Origin: Zeimonas sediminis
GTDB lineage: Bacteria; Pseudomonadota; Gammaproteobacteria; Burkholderiales; Burkholderiaceae_E
DNA: 64,000 bases
Direction of reading: 5' to 3'
NCBI RefSeq assembly: GCF_023721795.1
Contig: NZ_JAMQYE010000001.1
Span: 930,001 to 994,000 of the forward strand
The number at the start of each line of letters is the position of its first letter. Positions within the stretch are counted from its first letter, which is position 1. The position numbers and the translations under genes are program-made. The notes under the pieces are model-generated. The model did not search any database, was not told where the DNA came from, and saw nothing but the letters and a program-made list of their open reading frames with translations. This document shows positions 1 through 12,296 of this stretch, piece by piece.

Positions 1-396
1 GGCTTCGTGAGTGTTCATCGACGGGATCGCCCGTGCGCGAGAATCGGAAATGCCTGACCCGGCTGCGGGGCGCGACCGTGCGCGACTCCGGATTCGGCAC
101 CACGGCGCCGGAACCGCTCGGCAAGGCTTGGCTGGTCGCCGCCCGGAGACTCGGGACCGAACGCCAGCGGCGATCGGCGAAAGGCGTGGTCGGTGGCCCG
201 ACCGAGGAACGGCTGCCGACGCCCGAAAAGCGCGGGGCGGCGCGCCGCCTGTGGCGGAGCCTGATGCGCAAGGATACACGAACGGGCCGGGCGGCGCATC
301 CGCCCGGCCCGTCGCGTCGACCCGTCGGGCCGCCCGTCGCGTCGGGTGGGGTCGCCCCCCCTCGCCGGCCGGCCCAGCCCGGCCGCGTCCGCTCCG
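1..396. other. left-edge region without a supportable gene
   Basis: I cannot support a gene in these 396 bases. Open frames run through on both strands, as expected at this GC content, but none shows a recognisable domain, a convincing ribosome binding site or a family-like sequence. The only clear structure is a perfect 13-bp inverted repeat (282-294 with 300-312) around a 5-base loop. It could end transcription arriving leftward from copA or rightward from off the window edge, but neither side has a T-tract. Confidence 0.5.
282..312. terminator. perfect 13-bp hairpin downstream of copA
   Basis: Arms 282-294 and 300-312 are perfect reverse complements with a 5-base loop. The hairpin lies about 85 bases beyond the copA stop codon in the direction of copA transcription. 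No U-rich run follows on either strand, so intrinsic termination is uncertain. It may instead protect the 3' end of the mRNA. Confidence 0.4.
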
Positions 397-4546
<4,150 letters not shown>

Positions 4547-4593
4547 ACCGCTCGCCGGTTGCCGAGGGCGCAAGCCTCGCGGCGACCGCACGA

Positions 4594-4658
4594 CGAAGGG
4601 GCGCCGCGCAGGCGCTCCTTTCCACGAAGGGGCGCCCGCGCGGCGCCCCTTTCCTTTC
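4594..4658 (+). terminator. tandemly duplicated terminator after gdhA
   Basis: Two hairpins of the same design follow each other. The first has arms 4596-4605 and 4611-4620 with one G-T wobble; the second has arms 4627-4636 and 4642-4651, perfectly paired and followed by a T-rich run. About 31 bases are repeated nearly exactly, so the terminator appears to have been duplicated. It separates gdhA from the receptor gene downstream. Confidence 0.75.
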
Positions 4659-4733
4659 CATTAGGGGCTCGCGCGGATGGCGGCCCCGGGGGCCCCGCGC
4701 TACCATCCCCCCTCCCAACGCAAGGAGACAAGC

Positions 4734-5720
4734 ATGAACAAGTTCGCCCCGGTCGCGATGGCCGCCGCGCTGGCGGTCTCGGCCGCCGCCGCGATCCTGC
4801 CCCAGGACGCCCGCGCGCAGACCTACCCCGACAAGTCGATCCGGATGATCGTGCCCTACGCCCCCGGCGGCGCAACGGACATCATCGGCCGGGCCACCGC
4901 CGAGGAGCTCAGCAAGACGCTGGGCCAGTCGGTGGTCGTGGACAACCGCCCCGGCGCAGGCGCCAACCTCGGCTCCGAGATGGCCGCGCGCTCGGCCCCC
5001 GACGGCTACACGCTGCTGGTCTCGGCGAGCAGCCTGCACGGCATCACGCCCTTCCTGTACACGAAGCTCAACTACGACCCGAACAAGGACCTGGTGCCGG
5101 TCATCGCGCTCGCGTCCTTCGCCAACGTGCTGGTCGTGAACCCGAAGGTGAAGGCCAACTCGGTCAAGGAACTGATCGAGCTCGCCAAGGCCAACCCGGG
5201 CAAGCTCACCTGCGCGTCGAGCGGCAGCGGCTCTTCGATCCACATGTCCTGCGAGATGTTCAAGCACATGCTGGGCCTGGACATCACGCACGTGCCCTAC
5301 AAGGGCAGCGCGCCGGCGGTCACCGACCTGATCGGCGGCCAGGTCGACCTGATGTTCGACAACATCCCCTCGGCGATCACCCACATCCGCGCCGGCAAGC
5401 TGCGCGCGCTCGCGACCACCGGCGCCAAGCGCGCCGCGGCGCTGCCCGACCTGCCCACGATGCAGGAGTCCGGCGTGACCGGTTACGAGTCGGGTGCCTG
5501 GTTCGGCATCGTGGTGCCGGCGGGCACGCCCGCGAGCATCATCGCCAGGCTCAACGCCGAGGGCCAGAAGGCGGTCGCGTCGCCGGCCTTCGTCAAGCGG
5601 ATGACCGACCTCGGCTACGAGGTCGTCGGCGGCACGCCCGAGCAGATGGCCGCGATGATCAAGGCCGAGTACGAGCGCTGGGGCCCGATCGTCAAGGCCT
5701 CGGGCGCCAAGGTCAACTGA
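4734..5720 (+). CDS. tripartite tricarboxylate transporter receptor (Bug family)
   Basis: Periplasmic binding protein of the TctC/Bug family, which captures small carboxylates or related solutes. The 328-residue product starts with a Sec signal peptide (about residues 1-28, cleavage after ARA), followed by the family-typical YPDKSIRMIVPYAPGG segment, a DNRPGAG motif and, further on, HVPYKG and the LPTMQESG region. A ribosome binding site AAGGAG sits 9 bases before the ATG. No TctA/TctB membrane subunit is nearby. This is common in Burkholderiales, where these receptors are strongly multiplied and often orphan. The next gene follows after 22 bases and probably shares the transcript. The ligand cannot be read from sequence. 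Confidence 0.9.
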   Translation: MNKFAPVAMAAALAVSAAAAILPQDARAQTYPDKSIRMIVPYAPGGATDIIGRATAEELSKTLGQSVVVDNRPGAGANLGSEMAARSAPDGYTLLVSASSLHGITPFLYTKLNYDPNKDLVPVIALASFANVLVVNPKVKANSVKELIELAKANPGKLTCASSGSGSSIHMSCEMFKHMLGLDITHVPYKGSAPAVTDLIGGQVDLMFDNIPSAITHIRAGKLRALATTGAKRAAALPDLPTMQESGVTGYESGAWFGIVVPAGTPASIIARLNAEGQKAVASPAFVKRMTDLGYEVVGGTPEQMAAMIKAEYERWGPIVKASGAKVN

Positions 5721-5742
5721 GCGCCGACACGGAGCCCGCCCC

Positions 5743-6282
5743 ATGTCCCGCCTGAAGATGCTCCCGGCCCAGCCGGAAGACCCCGCGGTCGCCGCGATGT
5801 TCGACGAGGTCCGCGCCCGCGGCGTGCGGCCTCCGAACCTGTACCGGGTGATCGGGCACGCGCCGGAGATGCTGCGCGCCTGGCTCGACTTCGCGTGGCC
5901 ACTGCGGCTGAACGCGAAGACCTCGCGCCGGATCCGGGAGTTGCTGATCCTGCGCGGCGCGCAGGTCTCCGGCGCCAACTACGAGTGGGTGCACCACACG
6001 AAGATGGCGCTGGCGGCCGGCGTGAGCCAGGCCCAGATCGACGCGCTGGCCGACTGGGAGGGCTCGGACCTGTTCGACGCCGAGGAGAAGGCGGTCCTGC
6101 GGCTCGCGCAGGAGGTGACCGCAGGCCCCGCCGCCTCGGCCGAAGCGATCGACGGCCTGAAGAAGGTGGGTTTCGACGAGGCCGCGATCGTCGAACTGAC
6201 CCTCACCGCGAGCTTCTACGTCTGCGTCGCCCGCTTCCTGCTGTCGATGGACGTCGAGCTGGAAGACGACGACCGCGCCTGA
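5743..6282 (+). CDS. carboxymuconolactone decarboxylase / AhpD-like family protein
   Basis: A 179-residue all-helical protein of the CMD/AhpD superfamily. The core ELLILRGAQVSGANYEWVHH followed by G-V-S-x-x-Q-I matches the usual conserved block. However, the CxxC pair that makes AhpD a redox protein is absent, so peroxidase-reductase activity is unlikely. Related stand-alone members are often annotated as decarboxylases without proof. It follows the tricarboxylate-receptor gene after 22 bases, with GGAG about 8 bases before the ATG, so the two may act on the same carboxylic compound (inference). A strong hairpin at 6313-6342 ends the unit. Confidence 0.8.
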   Translation: MSRLKMLPAQPEDPAVAAMFDEVRARGVRPPNLYRVIGHAPEMLRAWLDFAWPLRLNAKTSRRIRELLILRGAQVSGANYEWVHHTKMALAAGVSQAQIDALADWEGSDLFDAEEKAVLRLAQEVTAGPAASAEAIDGLKKVGFDEAAIVELTLTASFYVCVARFLLSMDVELEDDDRA

Positions 6283-6312
6283 GCGTACCTGCGGCCCGCA
6301 CCCCGCGAGCCA

Positions 6313-6342
6313 ACCGTCCCGGGCCGTCCGGCCCGGGACGGT
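6313..6342 (+). terminator. 13-bp perfect hairpin terminator
   Basis: Arms 6313-6325 and 6330-6342 are exact reverse complements with a 4-base loop. They are followed immediately by a long pyrimidine tract with several T pairs rather than a pure T-run. It ends the receptor/AhpD-like unit and insulates the ectoine locus from upstream transcription. Confidence 0.65.
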
Positions 6343-6399
6343 CCCTTCCCCCTTCTCCCTTCCCCCTTCTCCCTCCTTCGCCCCTTCGCCCCTTCGCCC
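6343..6399. repeat. polypyrimidine tract with internal C4-5/T2 repeats
   Basis: About 57 bases on the plus strand are almost entirely C and T. They begin with two near-copies of CCCCCTTCTCCCTT and end with three copies of CGCCCCTT-like units. Such homopurine-homopyrimidine runs can adopt triplex (H-DNA) structure under supercoiling. The tract directly abuts the ectoine promoter. Confidence 0.6.
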
Positions 6400-6400
6400 G

Positions 6401-6431
6401 AATATATTTGCCCAAACAAGCATGCTATAAT
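6401..6431 (+). promoter_or_regulatory. extended -10 promoter of the ectoine operon
   Basis: A perfect TATAAT at 6426-6431 is preceded by TG one base upstream (TGC-TATAAT), a classic extended -10. It lies in an AT-rich island (from 6401) that stands out sharply from the surrounding GC. No good -35 lies at 16-18 bases; TTGCCC at 6408 is too close. An extended -10 with poor -35 fits the osmotically or sigma-S-influenced promoters known for ect operons (inference). The leader to ectA is about 130 bases. Confidence 0.65.
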
Positions 6432-6565
6432 TTCGCCTCTTTCCACTGGCAATTTGTGGGTCCCCGCTCCCGGGGCAGGTCGACGCGGCGCACATGCAAC
6501 GCCACGCCGGCCGGGTCAGGATCCTGCGCCGACCGCGCATTCCGGGCCGCCGACAAACGCAACGC

Positions 6566-7132
6566 ATGACCGACACGGACCGAAGTAAAGCAAGCCCGAC
6601 CCAAACCATCGTTTTCCGCTCCGCCCGCCCCGAAGACGGCGCGGCGATCTGGCGCCTGGTGAAGGCCACCGGCAAGCTGGAGTTGAACTCAGCCTATTTC
6701 TACCTGGTGTTCGCCACCGACTTCGGCGACACCTGCCTGGTCGCCGAACGCGGCGACACCGTGGTCGGCGCAGTCGTCGGCTACCACCCTCCCCGTCAAC
6801 CCGACACCGCCTTCGTCTGGCAGGTCGGCGTGCTGCCCGAACTCAGGGGCCAGGGCCTCGGCTCGCGACTGCTCGACGCGTGGCTGGACCTGCCGGCCAA
6901 CCGGGACTGCCGCTGGGTCACCGCCACGGTCGACGAGGACAACGGGCCGTCGCGCGCGCTGTTCGCGGGCTTCGCCCGCGCGCAGGGTGTGGGCTGCAGC
7001 GTCACGCCGCACTTCACGCCCGAGCTGTTTCCTCACGAACACCCCGCCGAGCCGCTGCTGCGGATCGGCCCGTTCCAGCGCGACGGATCCGCCGTCGCGC
7101 GCGGCGAGCCTGCCGCCTGCGGCGCGCACTAG
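6566..7132 (+). CDS. ectA: L-2,4-diaminobutyrate N-acetyltransferase (ectoine synthesis)
   Basis: Acetylates 2,4-diaminobutyrate to N-gamma-acetyl-2,4-diaminobutyrate, the second step of ectoine synthesis. The 188-residue protein is a GNAT fold: the EctA hallmark [16 protein letters not shown] with the following DTCLVAE, then [17 protein letters not shown] (acetyl-CoA pyrophosphate loop R-G-Q-G-L-G), and TATVDEDN as beta-5. The identity is secured by ectB, ectC and ectD downstream. The ATG at 6566 fits the family N-terminus but lacks a clear ribosome binding site. An in-frame ATG at 6494 would add 24 arginine-rich residues and is the alternative. Confidence 0.92.
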   Translation: MTDTDRSKASPTQTIVFRSARPEDGAAIWRLVKATGKLELNSAYFYLVFATDFGDTCLVAERGDTVVGAVVGYHPPRQPDTAFVWQVGVLPELRGQGLGSRLLDAWLDLPANRDCRWVTATVDEDNGPSRALFAGFARAQGVGCSVTPHFTPELFPHEHPAEPLLRIGPFQRDGSAVARGEPAACGAH

Positions 7133-7218
7133 CGCGCCTCGCCCCCGCGCCGCTCACCGGACGCGCCCCGCAAGGGGCGGCAAGCGGCGCTTCCGACAAC
7201 TTCCTGACAGGGACGACC

Positions 7219-8484
7219 ATGAACACCTTCGAGAAACACGAATCGGAAGTCCGAGGCTACTGCCGCAGCTTTCCCACGGTCTTCGCGTCCGCCAAGGGCG
7301 CCTGGATGACCGACGACAAGGGCAGCCGCTACCTCGACTTCTTCGCCGGCGCCGGCGTGCTGAACTACGGCCACAACCCGGACCACATGAAGCAGGCGCT
7401 GCTCGAGTACATCGAGCGCGACGGCATCACCCACACGCTGGACATGTACAGCGAGGCCAAGGAGGCCTTCATCCGCCGCTTCGACGAAGTGATCCTGAAG
7501 CCCCGCGGCCTGTCCTACAAGTTCCAGTTCCCCGGCCCGACCGGCACCAATGCGGTCGAGGCGGCGCTCAAGCTCGCGCGCAAGGTGACCGGCCGCCAGG
7601 AGATCGTCGGCTTCACCAACGCCTTCCACGGCATGACGCTCGGCTCGCTGTCGGTCACCGGCAACGGCTTCAAGCGAGCCGGCGCCGGCGTGCCGCTGAC
7701 CCACACGTCCGCGGTGCCCTTCGACGGCTACCTGGGCCAGGACACCGACACGCTCGACTACTTCGAGGCGATGCTGGTCGACAACGGCAGCGGCCTGGAG
7801 GTGCCGGCCGCGGTCATCGTCGAAACGGTGCAGGCCGAGGGCGGCGTCAACGTGGCCAGCGTGGAATGGCTGCGCCGGCTGCGCGAGATCACGCAGAAGC
7901 ACGGCATCGTGATGATCGTCGACGACATCCAGGTCGGCTGCGGCCGCACCGGCAGGTTCTTCAGCTTCGAGGAGGCCGGCATCGTGCCCGACATCGTCAC
8001 GCTGTCGAAGTCGCTGTCCGGCTACGGCCTGCCGCTCGCGCTGGTGCTGATCAAGCCCGAGCTCGACCAGTGGGCGCCCGGCGAGCACAACGGCACCTTC
8101 CGCGGCCACTGCCCGGCCTTCGTGACCGCCACCGCGGCGCTCGACTACTGGAAGGACGACGCGCTGACGCGCTCGGTCGAGGCCAAGAGCGCGCTGGTTC
8201 GCGAGCGCCTGCAGAAGATGGTCAAGCGCCTCGGCGTGGAAGCGACGGTCCGCGGCCGCGGCCTGATCTTCGGCGTGGACTTCGCCGACGCGTCGATCGC
8301 CGGCAAGGTCTCGGCCGCCTGCTTCGAGCGCGGCCTGGTGCTCGAGACCGCCGGCATCGACGACCAGGTGCTCAAGCTGCTGCCCAGCCTGACCATCGAG
8401 GAAGCCGACCTGAAGAAGGGCCTGGACATCATCGAGACGAGCCTCGAGGCGGTGCTCGGCCGGGACGTCCGCAAGGCGGCCTGA
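7219..8484 (+). CDS. ectB: diaminobutyrate-2-oxoglutarate transaminase
   Basis: PLP-dependent class-III aminotransferase that converts L-aspartate-4-semialdehyde with glutamate into L-2,4-diaminobutyrate, committing carbon to ectoine. The 421-residue length is normal. Visible family features are [19 protein letters not shown] near 98-116, the [14 protein letters not shown] block, [13 protein letters not shown] before the cofactor lysine, and TLSKSLSG with Lys264 as the likely Schiff-base residue. ATG 7219 is the only start that gives the conserved beginning, with GGGACG upstream as a modest ribosome binding site. The gene lies 86 bases after ectA and 93 bases before ectC, within the ectABCD order. 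Confidence 0.96.
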   Translation: MNTFEKHESEVRGYCRSFPTVFASAKGAWMTDDKGSRYLDFFAGAGVLNYGHNPDHMKQALLEYIERDGITHTLDMYSEAKEAFIRRFDEVILKPRGLSYKFQFPGPTGTNAVEAALKLARKVTGRQEIVGFTNAFHGMTLGSLSVTGNGFKRAGAGVPLTHTSAVPFDGYLGQDTDTLDYFEAMLVDNGSGLEVPAAVIVETVQAEGGVNVASVEWLRRLREITQKHGIVMIVDDIQVGCGRTGRFFSFEEAGIVPDIVTLSKSLSGYGLPLALVLIKPELDQWAPGEHNGTFRGHCPAFVTATAALDYWKDDALTRSVEAKSALVRERLQKMVKRLGVEATVRGRGLIFGVDFADASIAGKVSAACFERGLVLETAGIDDQVLKLLPSLTIEEADLKKGLDIIETSLEAVLGRDVRKAA

Positions 8485-8577
8485 GCGCGCCGGGCATTCC
8501 CTCGCGCCGAACATTCCCGAGCGCGCAGCGCCCCCGGCGCTGCGCGCATCCCCAAACGAACTCCGGAGAAAGAGAAC

Positions 8578-8967
8578 ATGATCGTGAAGCACCTCGACGA
8601 CGTCATCGGCACCGCGGCCGACGTCGACACCGAAGGCTGGACCGCCCGGCGCCTGATCTACAAGGACGCCGGCATGGGCTACTCGGTGAACGACACCATC
8701 ATCAAGCCCGGCGCCGAACTCGAGATGCACTACAAGAACCACCTCGAGACGGTCTACTGCATCGAGGGCGAGGGCCAGATCACCGACATCGCCACCGGCG
8801 AGACCCACGACATCCGCCCCGGCACGCTGTACGCGCTCAACGAGCACGACCGGCACATCCTGCGCGCCAACAAGGGCTCGCACATGCGGATGGTCTGCGT
8901 GTTCAACCCGCCGCTGACCGGCCGCGAGGTGCACGACGAAACCGGGGCCTATCCCCTGACCGAATGA
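8578..8967 (+). CDS. ectC: L-ectoine synthase
   Basis: Cyclises N-gamma-acetyl-diaminobutyrate by loss of water to give ectoine. The 129-residue product is a small cupin-fold protein: it begins [12 protein letters not shown] as EctC proteins do and carries the cupin stretch [18 protein letters not shown] (metal and substrate ligands) followed by P-G-T-x-Y-A-L-N-x-H-D-x-H. A good ribosome binding site (GGAGAAAGAG) lies just before the ATG. The gap to ectD is only 16 bases, so they are co-transcribed and probably coupled. Confidence 0.97.
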   Translation: MIVKHLDDVIGTAADVDTEGWTARRLIYKDAGMGYSVNDTIIKPGAELEMHYKNHLETVYCIEGEGQITDIATGETHDIRPGTLYALNEHDRHILRANKGSHMRMVCVFNPPLTGREVHDETGAYPLTE

Positions 8968-8983
8968 AGGAGGTCATGCACGC

Positions 8984-9928
8984 ATGACGACGACTACGAC
9001 CACGACCCGGCCGCGCACGCCCGCGCCCGGCGAGGACCGCTACCCGTCGCGCGTCGCCGCGCAGGCGACGATCACCGACCGCAAGGACCCGGTGGTCTAC
9101 GGTCGCGCCGGCGACGGGCCGCTTTCCGAAAGCGAGCTGCGCTTCTACGAGGACAACGGCTACCTGAGCTTCGACAGCCTGCTGTCGGCCGACGAGCTGG
9201 CCGCCTGCCTGGACGAGCTGCAGCGCTTGCGCGGCGACGACGCAGTGAAGGACTCGCCCGAGGCGGTCATCGAGCCCGACAGCCGCGAACTCCGCTCGGT
9301 GTTCGCGATCCACAAGAGCAGCGAGCTGCTGCGCCGACTGTGCGGCCACCCGAAGCTGGTGGCGATCGCCCGCCAGCTGCTGGGCGGCGACGTCTACATC
9401 CACCAGTCGCGGATCAACTACAAGGGCGGCTTCCGGGGCAAGGAGTTCTACTGGCACTCGGACTTCGAGACCTGGCACGTGGAAGACGGCGTGCCGGCGA
9501 TGCGGATGGTCAGCTGCTCGATCAGCCTCACGCCCAACACGCCGCACAACGGCCCGCTGATGATCGTGCCCGGCTCGCACCAGCGCTACGTGTCCTGCGT
9601 GGGCGCCACGCCCGACGACAACTACAAGTCGTCGCTCAAGCGCCAGGAAGTCGGCGTGCCCGACGACGCGAGCCTCACGAAGCTGGTCGACGAATTCGGC
9701 ATCGCCGCACCGATCGGCCCGGTGGGCTCGGTGACCTTCTTCGAGTGCAACGTGATGCACGGCTCGAACTCGAACATCACGCCGATGCCTCGCAGCAACC
9801 TGTTCGTCGTCTACAACAGCCTGGACAACAAGCCGGTGGCGCCCTACTGCGGCCTGAAGCCGCGGCCGAACTTCATCGCCGAGCGCGAGGACTTCACGCC
9901 GGCGGCGGAGCTCGCCAAGGCGCGCTGA
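8984..9928 (+). CDS. ectD: ectoine 5-hydroxylase (Fe(II)/2-oxoglutarate dioxygenase)
   Basis: Adds a hydroxyl group to ectoine to make 5-hydroxyectoine, using O2 and 2-oxoglutarate. The 314-residue protein belongs to the PhyH-type non-haem iron dioxygenases. The iron facial triad is visible as His158-x-Asp160 (in FYWHSDFETWH) and His259 (in NVMHGSNSN), and the EctD signature around these residues is intact. The N-terminus starts with a run of seven threonines, an odd low-complexity tail not needed for the fold. A full Shine-Dalgarno AAGGAGGT lies 8 bases upstream, the strongest in the locus. Hydroxyectoine mainly protects against heat and desiccation. Confidence 0.95.
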   Translation: MTTTTTTTRPRTPAPGEDRYPSRVAAQATITDRKDPVVYGRAGDGPLSESELRFYEDNGYLSFDSLLSADELAACLDELQRLRGDDAVKDSPEAVIEPDSRELRSVFAIHKSSELLRRLCGHPKLVAIARQLLGGDVYIHQSRINYKGGFRGKEFYWHSDFETWHVEDGVPAMRMVSCSISLTPNTPHNGPLMIVPGSHQRYVSCVGATPDDNYKSSLKRQEVGVPDDASLTKLVDEFGIAAPIGPVGSVTFFECNVMHGSNSNITPMPRSNLFVVYNSLDNKPVAPYCGLKPRPNFIAEREDFTPAAELAKAR

Positions 9929-10042
9929 GCCGCCGACCCGGCTCGCCGGCAGGCACGTCGCCGGCGAGCGGGTCCCGGGCCCGCTGCCCCATGCGCCCGC
10001 GAACCGATCCCACGACCCGATGACCAACGAGAGGCACCTGTC

Positions 10043-10909
10043 ATGAAACCCGGATTCGTTCTTCGTCGAGTCATGAACGGCCTGCTCGCGCTGGCGGGCT
10101 CGGCCGCGCTGCTGTCGGCCGGCTTCGCCCAGGCGGAGTCCACGCTGGAACGCATCCGCAAGGAAGGCAGCATCCGCGTCGGCTTCGCCAACGAGGCGCC
10201 CTACGCCTACGCCGACTCTTCGGGCGAGCTCACCGGCGAGTCGCCGACCGTGTTCCGGCACGTGATGAAGCAGCTCGGGGTCGACAAGGTGGAAGGCGTG
10301 CTGACCGAATGGGGCGCGCTGATCCCGGGCCTGAAGGCCGGCCGCTTCGACGCGATCGTGGCCTCGATGTACATCACGCCCAAGCGCTGCAAGCAGATCG
10401 TGTTCGCCGACCCGACCTACGGGATCGGCGAAGCGCTGATCGTGAAGGCCGGCAACCCCGATGGCCTGCGCAACTACGCCGACGCGGTCCGCAAGAAGCG
10501 CAAGATCGCCTTCGTGGCCGGCACCGCCGAGATCCAGCATGGCCGCATGGCCGGCATGACCCGCAAGCAGCAGCTGATCGTGCCGGACTTCGCCGCGGCC
10601 ATCGCGGCGGTGAAGGCCGGGCGCGCGTCGGCCGCGGCGCTGACCTCGCTGACCGCAGCCGAGCTGGCCGCAAAGGACGAGGGCATCGAGCGCGCCGAGC
10701 CCTTCACCTTCACCCACAAGGGCAAGAGCTATCGCGGCGAGGGTTCCTTCGGCTTCAGGCCGGAAGACACCGAGCTGCGCGACGCGGTGAACGCCGAGCT
10801 GAAGAAGTTCGTCGGCTCCGACGAGCACCTGGCGATGATCGCGCCCTTCGGCTTCGACGCATCCAACCTGCCCGAGAAGACTGCCGCCCAGCACTGCGCC
10901 GGCCAATGA
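10043..10909 (+). CDS. ehuB: ectoine/hydroxyectoine ABC transporter substrate-binding protein
   Basis: Periplasmic family-3 solute-binding protein that delivers ectoines to the EhuCD permease. The 288-residue product has a signal peptide (about 1-31, ending AQA), then ESTLERIRKEGSIRVGFANEAPYAY, the start of the mature binding protein and a good match to EhuB (the FANEAPYAY segment contributes ligand contacts in that family). DAIVASMYITPKR and FADPTYGIGEALIV follow. It lies 114 bases after ectD and overlaps ehuC by 4 bases. The ectoine specificity is inferred from family resemblance and the ect genes upstream; other polar amino acids are the alternative. Confidence 0.88.
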   Translation: MKPGFVLRRVMNGLLALAGSAALLSAGFAQAESTLERIRKEGSIRVGFANEAPYAYADSSGELTGESPTVFRHVMKQLGVDKVEGVLTEWGALIPGLKAGRFDAIVASMYITPKRCKQIVFADPTYGIGEALIVKAGNPDGLRNYADAVRKKRKIAFVAGTAEIQHGRMAGMTRKQQLIVPDFAAAIAAVKAGRASAAALTSLTAAELAAKDEGIERAEPFTFTHKGKSYRGEGSFGFRPEDTELRDAVNAELKKFVGSDEHLAMIAPFGFDASNLPEKTAAQHCAGQ

Positions 10910-11622
10910 AGGTCGCGCTGGTCGTCGCGGCGCTGGCGGCAGGTTTCGCGCTGGCGCTGCTCGCCGGCGCCGGCGAGTTCCTGCCCGAGCTGCTGCGCGG
11001 CACGCTGGTCACGCTGCAGGTGGCGGCCGGCGGCGCGCTGCTGGCCGTGGCGGCGGCACTGGCCGCTGCGCTTGCCCGGCTCTACGGTCCGGCTCCGCTG
11101 CGCTGGCTGGCAGTGGCCTACGTGGAGACCTTCCGCGGCACCTCGGCGCTGGTGCAGCTCTTCTGGCTCTTCTTCGTGCTGCCCCACTTCGGCGTCACGC
11201 TCGCCCCGATCACCGTGGGCATCGTGGCGCTGGGGCTCAACATCGGCGCCTACGGGGCCGAGGTGGTGCGCGGCGCGATCGGCGCGGTGCCGCCCGGCCA
11301 GTGGGAAGCCGCCACCGCGCTGAACATGGATCGCGTGCAGGCCCTGCGGCGCATCGTGCTGCCGCAGGCCTTCGTGCGGATGATCCCGCCCTGGGGCAAC
11401 CTGTTCATCGAGCTGCTGAAGGCGACCTCGCTGGTCTCGCTGATCACGCTGTCGGACCTGGCCTTCAAGGCCCAGCAGCTGAACCAGAACACGCTGCGCA
11501 CCGCCGAGATCTTCGGGCTGGTGCTTCTGATCTACCTGGCGATCTCGCTGGCGATCACCGCCGGCATGCGGGCGCTGGAGCGGCGCGCCGCGCGCGGCCT
11601 GGCGCGAGGACGGACGGCATGA
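10906..11622 (+). CDS. ehuC: ectoine/hydroxyectoine ABC transporter permease
   Basis: Inner-membrane permease of the HisMQ type, 238 residues with about five hydrophobic segments. The ABC-coupling EAA loop is visible as QWEAATALNMDRVQALRRIVLPQA (around 130-155). The N-terminus includes the usual TLQVAAGGALLAVAAALAAA first helix. ATG 10906 overlaps the ehuB stop (ATGA), and its own stop overlaps ehuD, so the three are translationally coupled. It pairs with EhuD to form the heterodimeric channel. The assignment of C versus D follows gene order and similarity. Confidence 0.88.
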   Translation: MKVALVVAALAAGFALALLAGAGEFLPELLRGTLVTLQVAAGGALLAVAAALAAALARLYGPAPLRWLAVAYVETFRGTSALVQLFWLFFVLPHFGVTLAPITVGIVALGLNIGAYGAEVVRGAIGAVPPGQWEAATALNMDRVQALRRIVLPQAFVRMIPPWGNLFIELLKATSLVSLITLSDLAFKAQQLNQNTLRTAEIFGLVLLIYLAISLAITAGMRALERRAARGLARGRTA

Positions 11623-12296
11623 TGGCCGCGATCTGGGACTGGGACTACGCGCTCGAGATCCTGCCGATCCTGGCCGAGGCCTCGATCGTGACTGTGCAGG
11701 TCACCTTCGCCGGCTTTCTGCTCGCGCTGGCGGTCGGCCTGGCCTTCGCGGTCGGCCGGATGGCGGGGCCCGCCTGGCTTCGCGCGGGCACCAGCGCGGT
11801 GGTCGAGTTCGTGCGCTCCACCCCGCTGCTGATCCAGATCTTCGTCCTGTACTACATGATGCCCGGCCTGGGCCTGAGCCTGAGCGCGATGACCACCGGC
11901 GTGCTGGCGCTGGGCCTGCACTACGGCGCCTACTGCGCCGAGGTCTACCGCTCCGGGCTCGAGAACGTGCCAAGGGGCCAGTGGGAGGCCTCGATCGCGC
12001 TGAACCTGTCGCCGTGGACCACCTTCAAGGACATCGTGCTGCCGCAGGCGATCCCCCCGGTGGTGCCGGCGCTGGGCAACTACCTGATCGCGCTGTTCAA
12101 GGAAACGCCGCTGCTGTCGGCGATCGCGGTGCTGGAGCTGATGCAGACCGCCAAGATCCTCGGCTCGGAGAGCTTCCAGTACACCGAGCCCATCACGCTG
12201 GTGGGCGCCTTCTTCCTGCTGTTCAGCCTGCTCTCGGCCGCCCTGATCCGGCGCGTCGAGCGGCGGCTGGGCGCGCGCGCCGGAGCCCGCCGATGA
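11619..12296 (+). CDS. ehuD: ectoine/hydroxyectoine ABC transporter permease
   Basis: Second HisMQ-type permease, 225 residues, with the FVRSTPLLIQIFVLYYMMP helix typical of polar amino-acid permeases and the EAA loop QWEASIALNLSPWTTFKDIVLPQA. Two consecutive ATG codons (11619 and 11622) can both start translation; the first overlaps the ehuC stop. It ends in an ATGA overlap with ehuA. Together with EhuC it forms the membrane channel through which ectoine enters. Confidence 0.88.
   Translation: MMAAIWDWDYALEILPILAEASIVTVQVTFAGFLLALAVGLAFAVGRMAGPAWLRAGTSAVVEFVRSTPLLIQIFVLYYMMPGLGLSLSAMTTGVLALGLHYGAYCAEVYRSGLENVPRGQWEASIALNLSPWTTFKDIVLPQAIPPVVPALGNYLIALFKETPLLSAIAVLELMQTAKILGSESFQYTEPITLVGAFFLLFSLLSAALIRRVERRLGARAGARR

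Noticed and set aside
7219-8484. ectB considered as a general 4-aminobutyrate or ornithine aminotransferase
   Set aside because: Its position between ectA and ectC and the EctB-like segments around the cofactor lysine make diaminobutyrate the clear substrate.
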